DNA of 19,853 nt from Cochliopodium minus (lineage: Eukaryota > Discosea > Himatismenida > Cochliopodiidae): the NCBI GenBank assembly GCA_024220525.1, contig JAMYWO010000069.1, positions 136,484 to 156,336 of the forward strand. The letters run 5' to 3'. This document shows, in pieces, positions 19,106 through 19,853 of the stretch (its first letter is position 1; each line of letters starts with the position of its first letter). Under the pieces are notes generated by a model. It did not search any database. It worked only from the letters and a program-made list of their open reading frames with translations, and was not told the DNA's origin. Both the position numbers and the translations under genes were made by a program.

Positions 19106-19429
19106 AATTTAAATTGTCTAAAAGTTTGTTTGAATAGTTTGTAAATAATCAAAAAATTTGTTATTAAATGTTTAAAATCATTCAACTACAAAACTTTTTA
19201 TTACAAAAATTTCCTTATATAGCTGTTAACAGGATATTTTAAACAAATTAAATAATTTTTTTAGTCGGGAAGGTTTCATATAACCAAAAAATAATTGTGA
19301 ATTATGATGTTTGTAATTGGACATGTGGTACATACAATCAGAATAATTGTATTAGAATTATCTTTTTATAAAAGAATTTCTTCCATTCATTTTCAAAAAT
19401 AAAGATAGTTTAAGGGCAAACATTTTTAT
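19106..19429. other. Convergent intergenic region
   Basis: It lies between the TAA of the receptor-like gene and the TAA of the cysteine-rich gene, so it should hold both 3' UTRs. It is A/T-rich but less repetitive than the introns. A short GTAATTGGACATGT at 19314 partly resembles the arm of the intronic hairpin element at 11632-11721. No gene is seen. Confidence 0.4.
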
Positions 19430-19744
19430 TTAAGCACAATGTGCTTGGTTATTTGTATTACAATATAAAGAAGATGTACAACACAATCCATTTGAACATT
19501 TGTAAAATCCATTTGAAGGAGAGCAACAAAATTTGATGCCTTTATATTCATGACAAATTGAAGGGCTACAATGAAACTCTCCACATTTGAATAAGGTTCT
19601 AAAAATTATCCAAGATAATACTGCAATTAAGAGGATCACAACGAAAATGATGAGACAGTAAACATATTTATTAGAATTTTCTTTAGTTGATTTTATTTCT
19701 GAAGGCATCACTTCAAGTTCCTCAAATTTTTGAATTTTGCTCAT
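19430..19744 (-). CDS. Small single-pass membrane protein with a ten-cysteine C-terminal domain
   Basis: An intact, intron-free 104-residue ORF from ATG 19744 to TAA. Residues 1-26 are polar and would be cytosolic. One transmembrane helix follows at about 27-49 (YVYCLIIFVVILLIAVLSWI). The remaining 55 residues hold ten cysteines at 54, 59, 64, 73, 74, 83, 88, 89, 95 and 103, including two CC pairs. An even count beyond the membrane suggests five disulfides outside the cell or in a vesicle lumen, as a type II protein. Spacing is loosely like small disulfide-rich modules, but no family is recognised, so no function is proposed. Cysteine density and clean length argue for a real gene. It could also be the last exon of a larger gene, though the ATG fits well. 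Confidence 0.75.
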   Translation of the reverse strand: MSKIQKFEELEVMPSEIKSTKENSNKYVYCLIIFVVILLIAVLSWIIFRTLFKCGEFHCSPSICHEYKGIKFCCSPSNGFYKCSNGLCCTSSLYCNTNNQAHCA

Positions 19745-19853
19745 TTTTTTTTTGTAAAAGTTTAATTTAACAAAATAAAAAATCTCGAGAATCTTTATTT
19801 AAGATTATTTCTTATCTTGATAATTTTAAACTTAAAGTTATTAATTGAAATAA
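19745..19853. promoter_or_regulatory. Upstream region of the cysteine-rich gene
   Basis: This is A/T-rich sequence with a T run directly next to the ATG on the minus strand, like other starts in the window. It reaches the right edge. Nothing specific is recognised. Confidence 0.35.

Overview
The window is nuclear DNA of an intron-rich, very A+T-rich unicellular eukaryote. Genes are broken by short GT...AG introns made almost entirely of A/T runs. Several are protist signalling types: a Rac-like GTPase, a MORN plus VPS9-like protein, and a seven-helix receptor. TAA and TGA act as stops, so the code looks standard. Species cannot be fixed from sequence alone; a free-living amoeboid or flagellate protist fits best. 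No rRNA, tRNA or CRISPR array was seen. All splice models were read by eye, from GT/AG sites, reading phase and domain continuity.

Layout, left to right: (1) minus strand, 153-1791 and running off the left edge, an FHA-domain protein with an acidic linker leading into the start of an RRM-like domain. (2) Plus strand, 1956-3256, an acidic protein with ankyrin repeats, divergent from gene 1. (3) Minus strand, 5763 to about 3329, an alsin-like MORN-repeat plus VPS9-like protein, convergent with gene 2. (4) Minus strand, 7478-5952, an OTU-fold protein whose catalytic cysteine position is glycine, so a probable pseudo-deubiquitinase. (5) Plus strand, 8086-8676, a Rac-like GTPase, divergent from gene 4. 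(6) Plus strand, 8966-15621, one gene of about 27 exons joining an F-box, LRR-like segments, ankyrin repeats, MORN repeats and a C-terminal UBR-type zinc finger, about 1,350 residues. (7, 8) Minus strand, two tandem SGNH/GDSL hydrolase genes, 16671-15731 and 17629-16830 (copy B possibly longer at its 5' end). (9) Plus strand, 17971-19105, a seven-helix receptor-like protein. (10) Minus strand, 19744-19430, a one-pass membrane protein with a ten-cysteine ectodomain.

The most unusual object is gene 6. Its parts suggest a cullin-RING substrate receptor (F-box) carrying a UBR box, the module that reads N-degrons in other ubiquitin ligases. One exon junction (13707/13879) is out of phase by one base beside an A run, so the gene is either frameshifted, misread there, or spliced differently. 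Gene 4 is also a ubiquitin-type fold, but shared function of the two is only conjecture. One intron of gene 6 carries a 90-bp MITE-like hairpin.
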